DNA of 64,000 nt from Cylicocyclus nassatus (GCA_958299035.1 CATQJL010000001.1:11135817-11199816); one strand, 5' to 3'; positions 25,598-37,779 are shown, counted from the first letter of the stretch. Notes: generated by a model not told the origin, from the sequence alone. Translations and numbers: made by a program.

Positions 25598-27092
25598 TTA
25601 GGTCGGTCCAGAAGTTCTGTCATTTCATTTTCAGAAATTTGTAGCTTTGCGTTATCCTAACGGATTAGCTTATTTGTAATTCTATTTAAAAAAAGTTGTT
25701 TGTTTTCGAATACTTTATTTCTCAAATTCTCGTTTCCCAATGATTGCAGAAATAAAAATTCAACGGAAAGAACATGTAAGTCCTTAAGTTAGGTCACTAA
25801 AAGTTTGGAAAGCGGCACTAAAGCTTTAAATAGTCAGTGAGCTTCTTGATCTACTATTTGCAGCCAAAAAAGTTTGTGCAGTTTTGATGTTTGTGAAAAG
25901 TTATGGCTTTCGAAAAAAGTAAAAGATTGATTGATTTGGCGAATTCCAGTAAACCCAAAATTCATAACTTTTTTCTTTTCTTTTTCTTATTAGGTTGGCA
26001 CGAAAGTTCTGTCCCATCATTTTCAAAAATTCATAACTTCTGATTTTTTCAACCAATTTGACCGCATCTATTTTATGTGAAAGAGTAACTCATGCTCTTC
26101 ATAACGACATCTTAGCTGCTTGCTAATGATCATCTGTTGCATAGATAGGAGCGATAGAAGAAAATTGGCCAAAATTCGAATTTTTCGTGTAGGGTCATAA
26201 AAAATCAGAAACTTGCAACAAAAATCGGAGCAGTCAGTATTATACGTTCTATTACCTGCTCTTTCTAACTGTGCAATGTTTGCGCCGATTGAGCGCCTCT
26301 ATGAAAAGTTACGATTTTCGAACAATAAATACAAAAGGGCGAATTTGATTTATTTTGGCATTTTCAGGAAAATCATAACTTTTGATAGGGACGCTCAATC
26401 GACGCAAACTTTGCACCATTAGAAAGAGCTGGTAAAAGAACCTACAACACTGACTGCTCCGATTTTTCTTGCAAGTTTCCGATTTTTTATGACCCTCCAC
26501 AGAAAATTCAAATTTTGACTAATTTTCTTCTATCGCTCCTATCTATGCAATAGATGATCATTAGCAAGCAGCTAAGATGTCGTTATATGAAGAGCATGAG
26601 TTACTCTTTCACATAAAAATAGATGCGGCCAAATTGGTTGAAAAAATCAGAAATTATGAATTTTTGAAAATGGTGGGACAGAACTTTCGTGCCAATCTAA
26701 TATTTTCTAAATATAATTTCTTTTTTCTTTTTTTCTAACTTTTTTCTAACTTTATTCTTTTTCTATACTTTTCTTTTTTCTTTTTCACAACTCTTCAACC
26801 TTTCGTTGCAAAGAGTAGTTCATAAAACTTATGTACTGAAGAATTTTTAAAACGTTACAGAAAAGGATTTTTTTGCAGCATTCCAAATTTTTGACGGGCA
26901 AACTCAAATGGAAGCTTGATTGACCTTCTTCATCCATATTTCTGCCGTCAGTGTTCGGAAGAAACTCGCTTAGATGGTAGTACAAAGTAGAATGTTTCTT
27001 CTTTCTAATGAAATTACAACACAGAAAATATGTCTAGATTGCGAGAAGTCACGATTTTTGAATGAAACGACAGAACTTTTAAACCGGCTTAA
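25598..27092. mobile_element. Mariner-like element with another mariner nested at its midpoint
   Basis: Ends TTAGGTCGGTCCAGAAGTTC and complement TTAAGCCGGTTTAAAAGTTC; right flank TA, left flank CA (likely mutated). Without the nested element it is about 780 bp. Each side of the insert is about 392 bp, but beyond the termini the two sides are not clearly palindromic. Confidence 0.7.
25990..26700. mobile_element. Nested foldback mariner MITE (TTAGGTTGGCACGAAAGTTC ends)
   Basis: Nearly perfect inverted halves (outer TTAGGTTGGCACGAAAGTTC; inner GAGCGCCTCTATGAAAAG region mirrored), TA on both sides, 711 bp. High arm similarity suggests it is younger than the host element. Confidence 0.85.
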
Positions 27093-27436
27093 TATAATCC
27101 ATCAAACACTTCTGAATGTGCGCGTAAGTTCCATAGTGTTTGTACCTTACACGGGAAGGATACTCGATCGCAGTGACGACTGGGTAAGCGGTGTATACCG
27201 CGTATACCGTCCCCAGACGGTGATCTCTAAACCGCATTCCATACCTGCTATGACGTCATTCTGGAGGAATTATAAAGGATTTTTGGTGCAGTGGATAGTG
27301 CTTGGACTGGGAGCTGGGCGTCGTGGGTTCGATTCCTCTGGGATGCCACCCGTTTTGCATTTTTGCAAATTTTAGCAAACAAGTTGCAAAACCTGTTGAC
27401 ATGAAAAAAAGTTGATTTTCACAATATGAAGCAATA

Positions 27437-28116
27437 CAGGGTGTCCCAAAAAGATGTGCACACTGTTTGATTGTAAATAACTCTTTTGTGGTGAAGTGTT
27501 TCGGGGAGCTTTAGGTACCATTTTGTAGAGCGAGGTTCAACTTAGATTTACAGTGTAGAGCGGATCGCCGATCTCTCATTCTTACTGTAGGATTACGGTA
27601 GAAACTTTGAAGAGGGTTTTGAGCCATGAAAGGCCATATTTTGTTCCAAAAAGAAACCAAAACAACCTGAAAACTCTCACACTGAGCTAGCTAGAGTTGC
27701 TGTTTCTAAATATGAAGTTCGCAACTCTTCCTAATGCTTCATTAAAGAATTATGCGAGGTAAGCAGTAGCAGACGTTTTTTAAGTGTTCCTAAAAAGTGC
27801 GGTTACACAGTTTAGAAAGCTTCTCAACCTTGTAAAGAGTTGGGTATTGAACTCAGGGTCCATAAAAACCCTATTACATAAATTTTCACATTTTTCTGAA
27901 ATTTTTTGAAACGGCCCCTTTTTTCGCAGTGACACCATATGTTCGAAGTTTCTACCGTACTCCTACAGTAAGAATGAACGATCGGCGATTCGCTCTACAC
28001 TGTAAATCTAAGTTGGACCTCGCTCTACAAAATTGTACCTAAATCTTCTCGAAACACTTCACTACAAGAGAGTTATTTACAATCAAACAGTGTGCACATC
28101 TTTTTGGGACACCCTG
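27437..28116. mobile_element. CAGGGTGTCCC-type foldback MITE (Tc1/mariner-like), copy 2
   Basis: Inverted ends CAGGGTGTCCCAAAAA/TTTTTGGGACACCCTG are flanked by TA on both sides. Arms are inverted copies over most of the element (for example the CAACTTAGATTTACAGTGTA segment). It has 680 bp and no transposase. It is homologous to the copy at 13665 and inserted inside the 27152-28664 palindrome. Confidence 0.8.
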
Positions 28117-28130
28117 TATATTTGCATTTA

Positions 28131-28366
28131 TTAGCGCTGAACCACCGTCTGACCTAAAAACACTCGTTTTTAGCCTTCTTCGTCAAATACATTTCTCATA
28201 CATATTGTGCATCAAAAAATCGATAAGACGCCATTTTTGAAAGGTTAGCTGCCCCTCTCTATGTTAGGCACGAATTCGGAATTTTTCAATGTAAAATTGA
28301 GTGAAGTATTTAATGAAAAAGGCTGAAAACTAGTGTTTTTTAGGTTAGACGGTGGTTCAGCGCTAA
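28131..28366. mobile_element. Foldback MITE, GCGCTGAACCACCGTC ends
   Basis: Inverted termini of about 33 bp (TTAGCGCTGAACCACCGTCT and its complement) bound a 236-bp AT-rich element. It lies 14 bp from the CAGGGTG element, inside the same outer palindrome. Superfamily not clear; the target duplication is not resolved. Confidence 0.65.
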
Positions 28367-28682
28367 GAAATGTGAATATATTGCTCAATATTGTGAAAAT
28401 CAACTTTTTTTGATGTCGACAGGTTTTGGAGCTTACCTGCTAAAATTTACAAAAATGCAAAACGGGTGGCATCCCAGAGGAATCGAACCCACGACGTCCA
28501 GCTCCCAGTCCAAGCACTATCCACTGCACCAAAAATCCTTTATAACTCCTCCAGAATGACGTCATAGCAGGTATGGAATGCGGTTTAGAGATCACCGTCT
28601 GGGGACGGTACACGCGGTATACACCGCTTACCCAATCGTCATTGCGATCAAGTATCCTTCCCTTGTTAGGAATGAATCTTAA

Positions 28683-28942
28683 CACATTGACGACCATGCG
28701 AATTTTGAGTTATCTGCCTTTTGGGACCAAGGCCTGTCACAAATCAGTCTACAATTTTCAGGTAAAATAACGCATACTGCCATCTACAGTGTACCCACGG
28801 TAGCTCTGTGAGACTGACAATAAAGAGGTTATTTCTAGCTCCAACGCAATAGAGGTTTTGACGTAAGTTTCTCCCGGGATAGTCGTCATATTACTGAAAT
28901 GAAAACCTTGACGCACCATGTGTTCAAGCGGTTGTCAATGTG
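28683..28942. mobile_element. piggyBac-like MITE (TTAA-flanked), copy 1
   Basis: TTAA at both ends (28679-28682, 28943-28946) and short inverted termini CACATTGACGACC / GGTTGTCAATGTG, 260 bp. TTAA target duplication is the piggyBac signature. Confidence 0.7.
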
Positions 28943-29629
28943 TTAAATTAAAAACATGTTTCTCTGCTTTTCAGCAAGTGCTGTTCATTGTGCATTGCAT
29001 TCCATTGTTCATTGAACGAGTGACTGTGTATGACTGTGAACAGTTATATGGGTTATCCTCAAAATCGTGACGACGAGTTTGACTGCGGTCTTTGCGCACA
29101 GAGGAGCATAAAATATTCATCCAAACAGCCATCAGACAACGCTCCGCTCAGTCATTCCAATGCCTGAATACTATCATATATTAGCAGAAAAGCCATTTGA
29201 ATAGAGAGAGAAACCAAGGATTGAAAGTGCGTGAGTGTCGCTCGCGATCGCGACATCGTCACGATTGTTCGAATGCCCTATGCATAGTCAGCTATGCTAA
29301 TTTTGCATAGCTCATTTATTATCGATTCAAAACGATTTATTCAACAGAGTAAGTGTACGATCCATGAAATACGGACATGAAAGGAGGCTGCTGTGTTGAA
29401 AACGTTTACTCAGACCTTCATTGAGTCTTTTTCAAACTTCTAAATTCCACTACATTTTTCATTAAAATTTCTTAAGAACCGTAGCGGTGTGCCTTAACAA
29501 GCTTTTAGCCTTAATTTTTTTACTGGATCACAAGCAATATTCAGCTTTCTCGCAGTCAAATGGAATACTTACCGTAAATGCATTTTACAGCCATACACAG
29601 TAATTGGATATTTTACCAGTTTATAACAT

Positions 29630-29840
29630 TCGCTAGCAAACCCAGTTCCGCTCCTGTCAATGATATTTTCAAAGTCGGCATGCTCACTTACCCCTATGTC
29701 AACTTCCAGCCTCGTGAGCGAAACTCTATAGAAAACAAAATTGATTTTGATCAATGACGAAAATTAGCCTACGACACCCGCCCCGCCCCGAAGTGTATGT
29801 GCGCCAAGTTTGGTCCACATGTCCAGAAATAAAAATTTTG
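29630..29840 (-). mobile_element. Diverged Helitron-like fragment
   Basis: Retains, in family order, CATGCTCACTTACCCC, GATTTTGATCAATGACGAAAA, GACACCCG and CCGAAGTGTATGTG, as in the intact copies, but lacks both termini and the microsatellite. Confidence 0.6.
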
Positions 29841-29996
29841 GTACTTTTCCGTTATTTGGACCCATTTTTTCAAAAAAGATACTGTTTCTTTCCTTGTACC
29901 ACCTTTGGAGAAAACGTCACAGAATGGAGAGTCAACCTTCTGCCACGTGTCAAAAAAATTGGCATGATGTCTCTACATGTTTAAGATGTTTTACAA

Positions 29997-30046
29997 GAGT
30001 TTATGTTTATGTTTATATTTATGTTTATGTTTATGTTTATGTATGC
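29997..30046. repeat. (TTTATG)n microsatellite
   Basis: About eight TTTATG/TTTATA units in a row. The open frame through it (repeated Tyr-Val) is low complexity, not a gene. Confidence 0.85.
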
Positions 30047-30374
30047 ACTCGTGGTGCGCCAAAACAACTCGACGTATACTCAGTAACAAAAGAAATGTTT
30101 CTGAATGTTTCTGACACACTTCCACATTCTAAACTAAGCACACAGGTGCAATCATTGAGACTGCAAGTGAGATCCGCTTTGTTTGTTAAGCCTACCTGTC
30201 AGTGCAAGTTCAATCTGTTTTGAATTTTATAATGACCCCATTTATAGCCAACGTTTTATGAATGAGCTCTAATATTATGAAAATGACATCCTGTGTTTGA
30301 TAAACAGATTACGTTTTCTCAAAACAGAAAAGTGAGCAATTGTTCTTTTTCTGATCTTCATTATGGAGCTCCTT

Positions 30375-30895
30375 TAACTTTTGACTTTGGGTGGAATGAG
30401 CGTACAGACCTATATGCGGATGACATCAAGCTGTATATTTGTAACAAATAAGCGGTTCATCATGTTATGCATGCTGCAGATCAGTCATCTATTGAAAGAT
30501 TTGGCTGGTTGGCAACGCATAATGGTCTTTCTCTGGATCCCAGCAGATGCTCCTTTCAGCATTTTGGGAGAATAATACCTTTCGATCATGAACTGAATGA
30601 TTCGGTTTTAACAATGTGTTCATCGGCCAGGGATATAGGTGTTTTGATTGATTTTCAACTGAAATTTACCGAACACATTGATTATCCCGTGGAAAGAGCA
30701 TACTCTCGCTGTTTAATGTATCTATCTACCTTTGCTATCTTTCGAAACATTTGATCATGTGATGAAATCACTCTCATTAAACTGTATAAAACGTGTGTCT
30801 CCCTCCCCTGGAGTATTGCTTTCAGGTATGGAACCCCTCATGTGGAGACATCAAAATTTGAAAAGGTTTAGAGTTTACAAAGGTGGTCTCCTACA
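30375..30895 (+). pseudogene. CR1-like non-LTR retrotransposon fragment (reverse transcriptase)
   Basis: The RT catalytic box YADD is encoded at 30413-30424 (context LYADDIKLYI). It is followed by motifs typical of CR1/Jockey-type RT: GLSLDPSRCSFQHFGR, SARDIGVLIDFQLKF, ERAYSRC and, after a frame change, LIKLYKTCV. An in-frame TAA lies just after the YADD box, and another stop and frameshift lie near 30752-30840, so it is dead. The RT fingers, the endonuclease and the 3' tail are missing. A mariner element begins 15 bp downstream and may have truncated it. Confidence 0.85.
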
Positions 30896-30910
30896 GCAAA
30901 CTGCGTAGTA

Positions 30911-32155
30911 TTAGTCTGTGTGATAAGTTCTGTCCAATTTTTTCTTTCGATTCTTTATCAGTAATGTTTATTTTTCTAAAAGTAAAATGTGTATGCTTTT
31001 GAAAGCTCTAAGTCTTTGCTCTCAAAATCATAGGCGTCATCCCCCAATTTAACGGGATTTTTAAGATTTTTGGCAAAAGGAAAAATTCGAAACGGCGAAA
31101 ATTCTATTTTCGACATCTTTTTTCTCTCCAAATTTCCCCGTTTTCCATTGGTAATTTTACTCATCAAGGTTGACAACAAACGAAACAATCTCTGCACCCT
31201 CATGCTTGTACTGCCACTATTTATACCAACTTTTCAATGCCATTTGTTCGAAACTAGGCGAAGCAAGACTTTGCTGCTGCGATATTCTTCGCCTCGCGTG
31301 CCTAAACTGCGTGAACTTCAAACTTGAAATTTTGAGTAATTTGCTTACAAAATTGGTAATTTTGTACCCAAAGACCTCTCTTCTGCCTCTTCTGGATTAT
31401 CCGTCTATCGCCCTTTCTCGGTTAGAAAGAATTTTCAACTCTAATACAAAACTTCTCAGCACTCCTAAATGCTGCAGAAGCTGTGGAAGTTATAACATTC
31501 TTCTATTACGCTCAGCAAATTTTTCGAGCTATGCTTCTGACCCAAACGGGGCGTTTAAAGTAGTTGTGTAACCGTGGGTGTCTAGTGGTATAACGGTTTT
31601 AACCGGATCGATAGACAACACGGATTGAACGACTAATAGTTTATCTCAGAAAAAACGGCAACAAACAACAAGGAACAAGAATGCGTAACTTGAGCAAGGC
31701 TTACAACGAAACGACGGGCTTTACCCTCTTTGACCACTTCGGCAGGCTTATTGGTTACTCTCTATCTAAGGGGGAGATCCGCCTCTCTTCGACGGAGTTA
31801 GCTCCCTCTAGCGCTTCCACAGCGCGGTCTCTGAAATTCCCCCTGACTCCCGGTATTTATACCCTGCCGAAGGGGTCAGCGCGGGCTTTTCTTCCCGCCA
31901 CTGAAGATCGGTAGGTGGTGATCCGCGCCCTCTGACAGTTGTCAAAAATAGATTTTTTTCCTATTTGGATTTATTTAATGCTGGAAAACTTCTCGAATCA
32001 GAACAGAAAACTCCTCTAATAGAAAACTGAATTAAAGATCTCGGTAGAGCAGGCTTAAAGCTTTCAAAAGCATATGTACATTTTGCGAAACACCGGACAG
32101 AACACTGTGAAAAAATCGAAAGTAGAAATGGGACAGAACTTATTACACAACCTAA
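30911..32155. mobile_element. Foldback mariner-like element with a GC-rich insert
   Basis: Ends TTAGTCTGTGTGATAAGTTC and complement TTAGGTTGTGTAATAAGTTC; TA on both sides; 1245 bp, near full mariner length, but no transposase motif in any frame. Arms mirror each other (ATGCTTTTGAAAGCT). The middle (about 31570-31930) is GC-richer and begins with a tRNA-like TCTAGTGGTATAACGG. Confidence 0.75.
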
Positions 32156-33959
32156 TATATCTGTAGAAGACTAGTGAGCCAGTAATCGGTGATAGATTGG
32201 AGCGTTCGCTTCGGGACCACCACGTGGTTTACCGCTATTTGCACATTTTTAAATTGAGCTAACGATTCTTTATACATTAGATATTTTACCTCATGTTGAA
32301 CGTCTTGAAATATTAGAATTGAAATCGCTGATGAATAGGAGGATGATGCTGACTTAGTTTCCTGTTTACGTATATTGCAAAAAGAGATTGATTTGAGAGC
32401 TGGAGGTTTGGATTTCTAGACTCGTTAGTTGCAGAATTTGAGGCTTTAACCTGCATTATCCTAGGTTACAAAAGAGCTCCCATTCCTGTCTTTCCAAATT
32501 GTTATTCTACCGCTGTGCGGGCTGGCTCAATCGATTACCTCTCAAAGTACTAACTTCCAGAAATAGTTGGGCTTCAATAATTTCAAAGTACTAACTTTCA
32601 AAAATGGTTGGGCTTTCGATAAAACTTGCAAAAGATTAATATCGCTAGCGTTTTGCATTGTGGGGCCGTATCTCTGTTGATACTTTTTTTTCATTTGTTC
32701 AAGTTCGATTCAGGTTTTGTTCAATAAGGGGCAACTTATCTGCAAGTTCTTACTCTTGGATATTCTTTTCATCAATTTTCCTTTCTCACATCTCTTCTTG
32801 CATGTGTTTTCCTTTTTCAAGTCTGCTTGATTTGGAACGTTTATTTCTGGCCTGGTTACTTAATGCCTTTTTTCTGTCCATGTGCATTTCTGATTCTTAT
32901 TGGTGCATGTGTTCAGCACATTCCACTTTTTTCTCTACTTTGCTAGATTTGTCTTTCTACTAGCTCGAACTAGACCATGTAGTTTTGAACCCAGCCTAGC
33001 TGTCAACTTATGACTAGTTCAACAGCTTGCTAATTGTTATTGTTATTGTATTACACTCTAGGTGTGCCAATGCTAACGTAGTCAAAGACAAAGTGATAGT
33101 AAATTTGAATAGTCAGCTAATCTCAACAAAGTCAGTGTCTTCTTGTTCTACCTGCGATCTAATGCGTGGAGATTAGCCCTGAAAGATCAAGAGCTGAATA
33201 AATAAAAAGCGGATGACACTATACCACAGTCTGTTTGGCACATCTTGCTTCTCTCAGAAGTTAGATCCTTTTTTGAGCTAGCTGATTATATCCACTGGAA
33301 AAAGTGTGGACCTCTGAAAGGAAAGAAAAACATACGCATGACCAAACTTGATAAAATTTGTAAACAATGCATACATGGTGAGAGCTAAAGAAATCCTAGT
33401 AAAAAGGATGGAACACAAAGACAAGAATCGAAACATAATTGATAAATGAAAAGAAACAACACGTCAGGAGTAAAGTGAAATTCCAATTATGACATTCACA
33501 TCCCAACCAACATACTGCTCATATTCGAACTGTGGTGATGCCAACGGACCGGAAATGTGAAAGCCAGATCTGGAAAGAAATTGGTGCATTGCTAGAAAGC
33601 AACCTCTGAACCGATAAGATGTTGCAGATCTACCTTCCTCAATTTCATCTTAAAGCTTGAAATGTTGATAGAGTGAAGCACATCCGGTGACAGACGTTGC
33701 AGCCATGCTTCACGAAAGAACAGGTTGTTGAAGGCTAGCAAAAACTTTCTACGATCTATCTAGGATAATGGAGAATGAACGAGAGAGCATTGACTAATCG
33801 GCATAAATACCTAGTTTTTGCTGGCTGAGAGGTTTATCTCTATGCTTGCTTGATCTGCAAACTTCATAATTATCCGGAGCTCAGGAGCCTCTCCAGCAAA
33901 CCGTTTTGGGAAGGTGCAGTATATTCGCCAGCTAAACTTCCGGTTTGCTTTTTTGAATA
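32156..33959. other. No recognised gene
   Basis: AT-rich sequence apart from the 41-bp duplication. The serine/phenylalanine-rich frame at 32658-32963 follows pyrimidine-rich DNA and looks non-coding. Confidence 0.45.
32541..32621. repeat. 41-bp tandem duplication
   Basis: TCAAAGTACTAACTT..A.AAAT.GTTGGGCTT is repeated at 41-base spacing. Confidence 0.6.
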
Positions 33960-34440
33960 ACGAGCTGGCATCCCGGGTGTCCTACCTCGTTCTGGAGTTA
34001 GTTCATCGTTGATTTCCACATACCGAAATTTACTCTTCTTTTAGTTCCGACTCGCCTTGGGTTCGCTTCCTACCGTCCTTACTATATCTTTGTGAACAAC
34101 AAAACAAGAAGAGCTTTACCGCTCATCCTTTACGACCTATGAGAGATGTGCACAGACAAATACAGATTTTTTGATATATCTTCATGAGTTGGCATCCCGG
34201 GTACCACCCCGATTCGGAGCCGTCGTGCTGACCTCAAGGAACTTACTCTTCTTTAAATTCCGACTCGTCTTGCTGCTGTCCGTACCATATCTTGATGACC
34301 ATCAGAACAAAATGAGCTTCATCGCTCATCCTTTATGACTATGGGGAATGTGCAAAGACAGATAAACGCACAGATTTTCTGATTCATATATATACGAGCT
34401 GGCATCCCGGATACCACCCCTGTTCGAAGTTATCGTGCTT
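33960..34440. repeat. Tandem repeat of about 215-225 bp
   Basis: Units beginning GAGCTGGCATCCCGG or GAGTTGGCATCCCGG recur near 33961, 34186 and 34397. Each contains TACTCTTCTTT and GCTCATCCTTTA(C/T)GAC. Unit ends resemble the Helitron copies only loosely. Confidence 0.65.
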
Positions 34441-34568
34441 GACCTTTCATGTAGCAAAACGTACTCTTTTTTATTGAAAATTACTTATATGGGTTATAAA
34501 AATGCTAAGTGGCTTGTTTTTTCTTGTAAACAAATAAAACATTTTTTAAAATTCAAATTAGCCTTGCA

Positions 34569-34745
34569 AAAAAAATTTTTTTCGAGGGCGTAGCGTCAGC
34601 CACGCCTCCTTTTTCCAGATTCCAGGTATTGAGGACCCGCAAATATTCTGAGAGGCACCTCAAATACTTTTCGGAGTGCAAGCGCCAAGCACCTTCATTA
34701 GAAAATTTTTTGCCCCCCCCCCGGACGGAAATCCTGGGACCGCCA
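34569..34745 (-). repeat. CAGTGGCG..CCCAGGATTTC dispersed repeat, copy 1
   Basis: On the minus strand: AGTGGCGGTCCCAGGATTTC, a poly-G tract, AAAAATTTTCTAATGAAGGT and GCTTGGC. The same order occurs at 43737-43880. Confidence 0.6.
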
Positions 34746-36061
34746 CTGATATAGAGTTATAGATATAAATATATGAAGAACGTTTCTTCCTGGCAAACGA
34801 GAGGGCATGGGTACTTGTAGAGTTTACGCTAAAACAAGAACATGTGCTACCCTGATACATGTAACCAGGACCCGGCACGCGTTGGTTTGGAGGTTTTTAG
34901 GAAACGAAGCCCCCCATGACTTCGCGAAAATTAACGAAGTCCCTCTCGATGAAAATCATCAAGAAAACCCTTATTCAACCAAAATAGCTACAAAAAAGCG
35001 AAAAAAAGCGCATCTTGAGGTATATAATATAACAAAAAAGCAAAAAGAAAACATTTTAAGTCGATTAAAAGCTCTGCCATTGGGTATAGTACCATTTTGA
35101 TGCTGGGAATGTCGAGAATCTCCTAAGCCAACCAAATCTGTAGCCTCAACAATCCTGCGATGCATTTTTCGCCACATATTTCAAAGGACATCGCAAGTGA
35201 TTGGAGCGCGATATCTATCAACGCGTAGAATTATACTACTTTTGACTCAAAAAAGGGGAGAGGCAACGGTTTGATCCGCTCTCTTCACTATATGATAGAT
35301 TTTTTACCGTTCTAATCGTCCAAATCAAAAGGGTCCAAAACTTATGTGAACTCTCCGAAATTTATGCTCCGAACCAACCCAGTTGGTTTGGTAGTTGATC
35401 TAGAAACCAACAAATTCGAGAACGGATGTTAGGACGCATAAGTTTTGGGAACTTTTTGCATAACATAGTTTGGGGTAATATTATATACTCATAGCCCAAA
35501 TTCGGAGCCATGTGATTGTTTGTGCGCTGTAAACAAGCCATTTGTTTGTTTGAGTCTTGCATTTGAAATTCGCGCGCTTGCGAAAGAACACGTTCAACTC
35601 GTGAAACCTGACATGTTCGTCGTGTTTTTTTTTGGCGCTTCCTCCAGGACCTCATAAAAACGATGTTCCCGTTGCTTCTAACTCCAAAAACGAAGTCCAG
35701 TTTGACCCCAAACCATCGGTGCCGGGCCCTGCATGTAACGCAAGCTTACTACACTATTACTACACTATTTCTTTCTATATATCGTTCAGACTGGGCTTGA
35801 GATGGCGTGGTGATCTTTACTGTTGTGTTTCACGTATGACTAACACTTTTTTGTCTTTGATTCGGAACGCCTCAAGCACATGAACGAAATGAAAAGAGAT
35901 ACCTGAGGTCAGGTGTTGGCAAGATAAAATTGGGTGGCTTCGTCGAACCTCGATCTCCATTTGCATTGTTTCAAGATATTTATTCAGTTTTGATCACGCT
36001 AAATAGGAGTAGTTGAGTTAACAAAATTTTATGCTTTTCTTACTTTGTTTTTCAAACTCAG
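34746..36061. other. No recognised gene; may hold upstream exons or introns
   Basis: Lies before the exon pair at 36062-36649. The frame at 35632-35883 is proline-rich at its start but has no clear splice sites. Confidence 0.4.
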
Positions 36062-36649
36062 CCGTGGAAGATGGCATTGAATGACTACGCAAATCCTCAG
36101 GGGAAGGAGGTAGCGGGTGTTGGTGCAGAAGTACACTGGTTTAGCATCCATGAATAAAGTTGCGTCATGTACGCTGCATGTGCCGCTTTTCACAACATTT
36201 GCTTGGATGTTTGCAAACCAAAATCAGAGATCAGTCTATACATGCACCTACTTGCGAAAATCAAAGCGTAAGCGTTGGCGGATTTTTAATGCAATGACAT
36301 AACAACATCAATCGAAAAAATTGTTCGAAATCTGCCAAAGTTCAGGTGTACTGATCCATAGGATAGGGTGACGCTGCACAATATTTCAAACTCAAATAGT
36401 TCAATTTTTTACAGCCTGTTTATACTTCAAATTGTATAAATAGGTTGCGCACGAGTGATTTTTCGTGCAATGTTGCCTTATATAGCCGTTGTTGTATGTT
36501 AATTCTTCTCTTTTTCCTCATTTTTTCTTTACATTCAGGTGCTGAGTCACAGCTCGCTCACTATTGCTGAAGAACTGAAGTGCACAAAATACGAGCAGTA
36601 CATCTCATTGAACGCAAATGTCTCTATTGCCTTGAGGTATCTCCGATAC
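36062..36649 (+). CDS. Two phase-0 exons of an unidentified gene
   Basis: Exon 36062-36109 (16 codons; acceptor CAAACTCAG, donor GTAGCG) reads PWKMALNDYANPQGKE. Exon 36539-36649 (37 codons; acceptor TTACATTCAG, donor GTAAGT) contains HSSLTIAEELKCTKYEQYIS and ALRYLRY. Both are phase 0 at each side and join without a stop. The splice sites of the second exon are close to nematode consensus, and its codon content looks like real protein. A possible short next exon at 37007-37046 keeps the phase but is too short to trust. I do not recognise the family. Upstream and downstream exons are unresolved; the region to the right enters a repeat at about 37.2 kb. Confidence 0.5.
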
Positions 36650-37523
36650 GTAAGTTCGAATACCTTGATTTTGCGGGTACAGGGAGCAGGCTTTATTGTC
36701 CAGTGCCGGGAAATTTGACGGGCCAAGGACCCTCTATCGTTTTGCACATTACTTAAAAGAATCGTATGGCCCAACGATCGTCTCGCGATGCATTATGCGC
36801 TCTGTAATCGTAAAATTAGGGTACGCATTTTCTAATTTTGTTGATTTAAAGTCAAATTTGTAGAGATCAGTACTATCCTGATACTCAATGCAATTCATTG
36901 AGAGTGTTGATTAGTGCTTGCCTTTGAGCCGCTACCGAATTACTGAGGCAAACAACCAGCCACCTGCCAAACTTTTTTGGAAGTTTTATAGATAACAAAG
37001 GATTAGTTCAGTATTCTGGAGCCGATTACAGAGATAAGTGCAAAAGGTGACAATCTCTTCAATTTGAGTTCTAACCGTTTATCAGACAAGGCCGAAAACC
37101 AAAGCCATTCCCCTACTGGCGAAATCACTTCTGCAATTATTATCGCGTGGAATAATCTCTCTTTCTGGCATCCAGCAAAGCTTCAAAGCCTTTAGAGCAA
37201 TAAACCAGAATTTATAGCGCACTGCGCAAGTTTTCTCACCCTACATGACCCTCTACGGGTCCAAGCATCACTTAAATCGAAGAAACTCTTGTTTAAAGAC
37301 CTCGTACTCAGATATTTGCCGAGACGGGCGGTCCGCAAACTCGCGCTTTCCTGCAAGTGGTCAGCAAAATTTTGGGGCGTGGCAAAACATTCAGCGAGCG
37401 GTACTTCCATCTTTGGCCAGCGGGCAGCAACACAAATTTTTCTGCAAGCGCTCGACTCTTTTTACGCACTTTCGGGCGTACGCTAAGCAAAGGTAACACT
37501 CTACATAACAGAGGTGCCATGAT

Positions 37524-37545
37524 GGTTTGATTACCCGAGTTTGAG
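37524..37545 (+). other. Spliced-leader SL1-like 22-mer
   Basis: GGTTTGATTACCCGAGTTTG followed by AG matches the nematode SL1 22-mer at 20 of 22 positions. Both differences are A-to-G, at positions 6 and 14. The next bases are ATACTGG, not the GT donor of a functional SL RNA gene, and no clear Sm site follows within 100 bases. It could be a decayed SL gene or the 5' end of a retro-inserted trans-spliced mRNA. Confidence 0.45.
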
Positions 37546-37779
37546 ATACTGGCCCGTAGTACATAAAGCTCGGTCATGGGAGATTATCTCCCCTGAGACC
37601 TTCATGTGAGGTTCTGTCAGTAAAATGACGACCGCCCATTTCCCCATGCTATAGGGATGCAACGTCACCTAAGAAGTGAGCCTCAGGTGAAGTTCGACAG
37701 GGAGATGATCTCCCTGCCGGGTCATGGGGGATGATATGAGCGATGATGTCCAGAAATAGTGCTCTAAAGAGGAAACGCA

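Larger units (their letters stand above)
27152..28664. repeat. Large palindrome with tRNA-like promoter boxes in both arms
   Basis: Arms of about 280-290 bp (27152-27434 and about 28372-28664) are inverted copies of each other. The shared part includes the GGGTAAGCGG and GACGTCATTCTGGAGGA segments. Each arm holds a perfect RNA polymerase III box A (TGGTGCAGTGG, 27284-27294; complement 28521-28531) and box B (GGTTCGATTCC, 27326-27336; complement 28479-28489). The acceptor and T stems do not pair properly, so it is not a functional tRNA; it looks like a tRNA-derived SINE captured in a palindrome. Two other foldbacks occupy the centre. Confidence 0.7.

Noticed and set aside
27276..27350. Functional tRNA gene
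   Set aside because: Box A and B are perfect, but the acceptor and T stems do not pair and the anticodon loop lacks U33; better explained as a tRNA-derived SINE.
31571..31640. tRNA gene (TCTAGTGGTATAACGG)
   Set aside because: A box A-like run is present, but no proper box B or cloverleaf follows.
30911..32155. Autonomous mariner with transposase
   Set aside because: The length fits a full mariner, but no D,D34D-type transposase motif appears in any frame, and the middle is unrelated GC-rich DNA.
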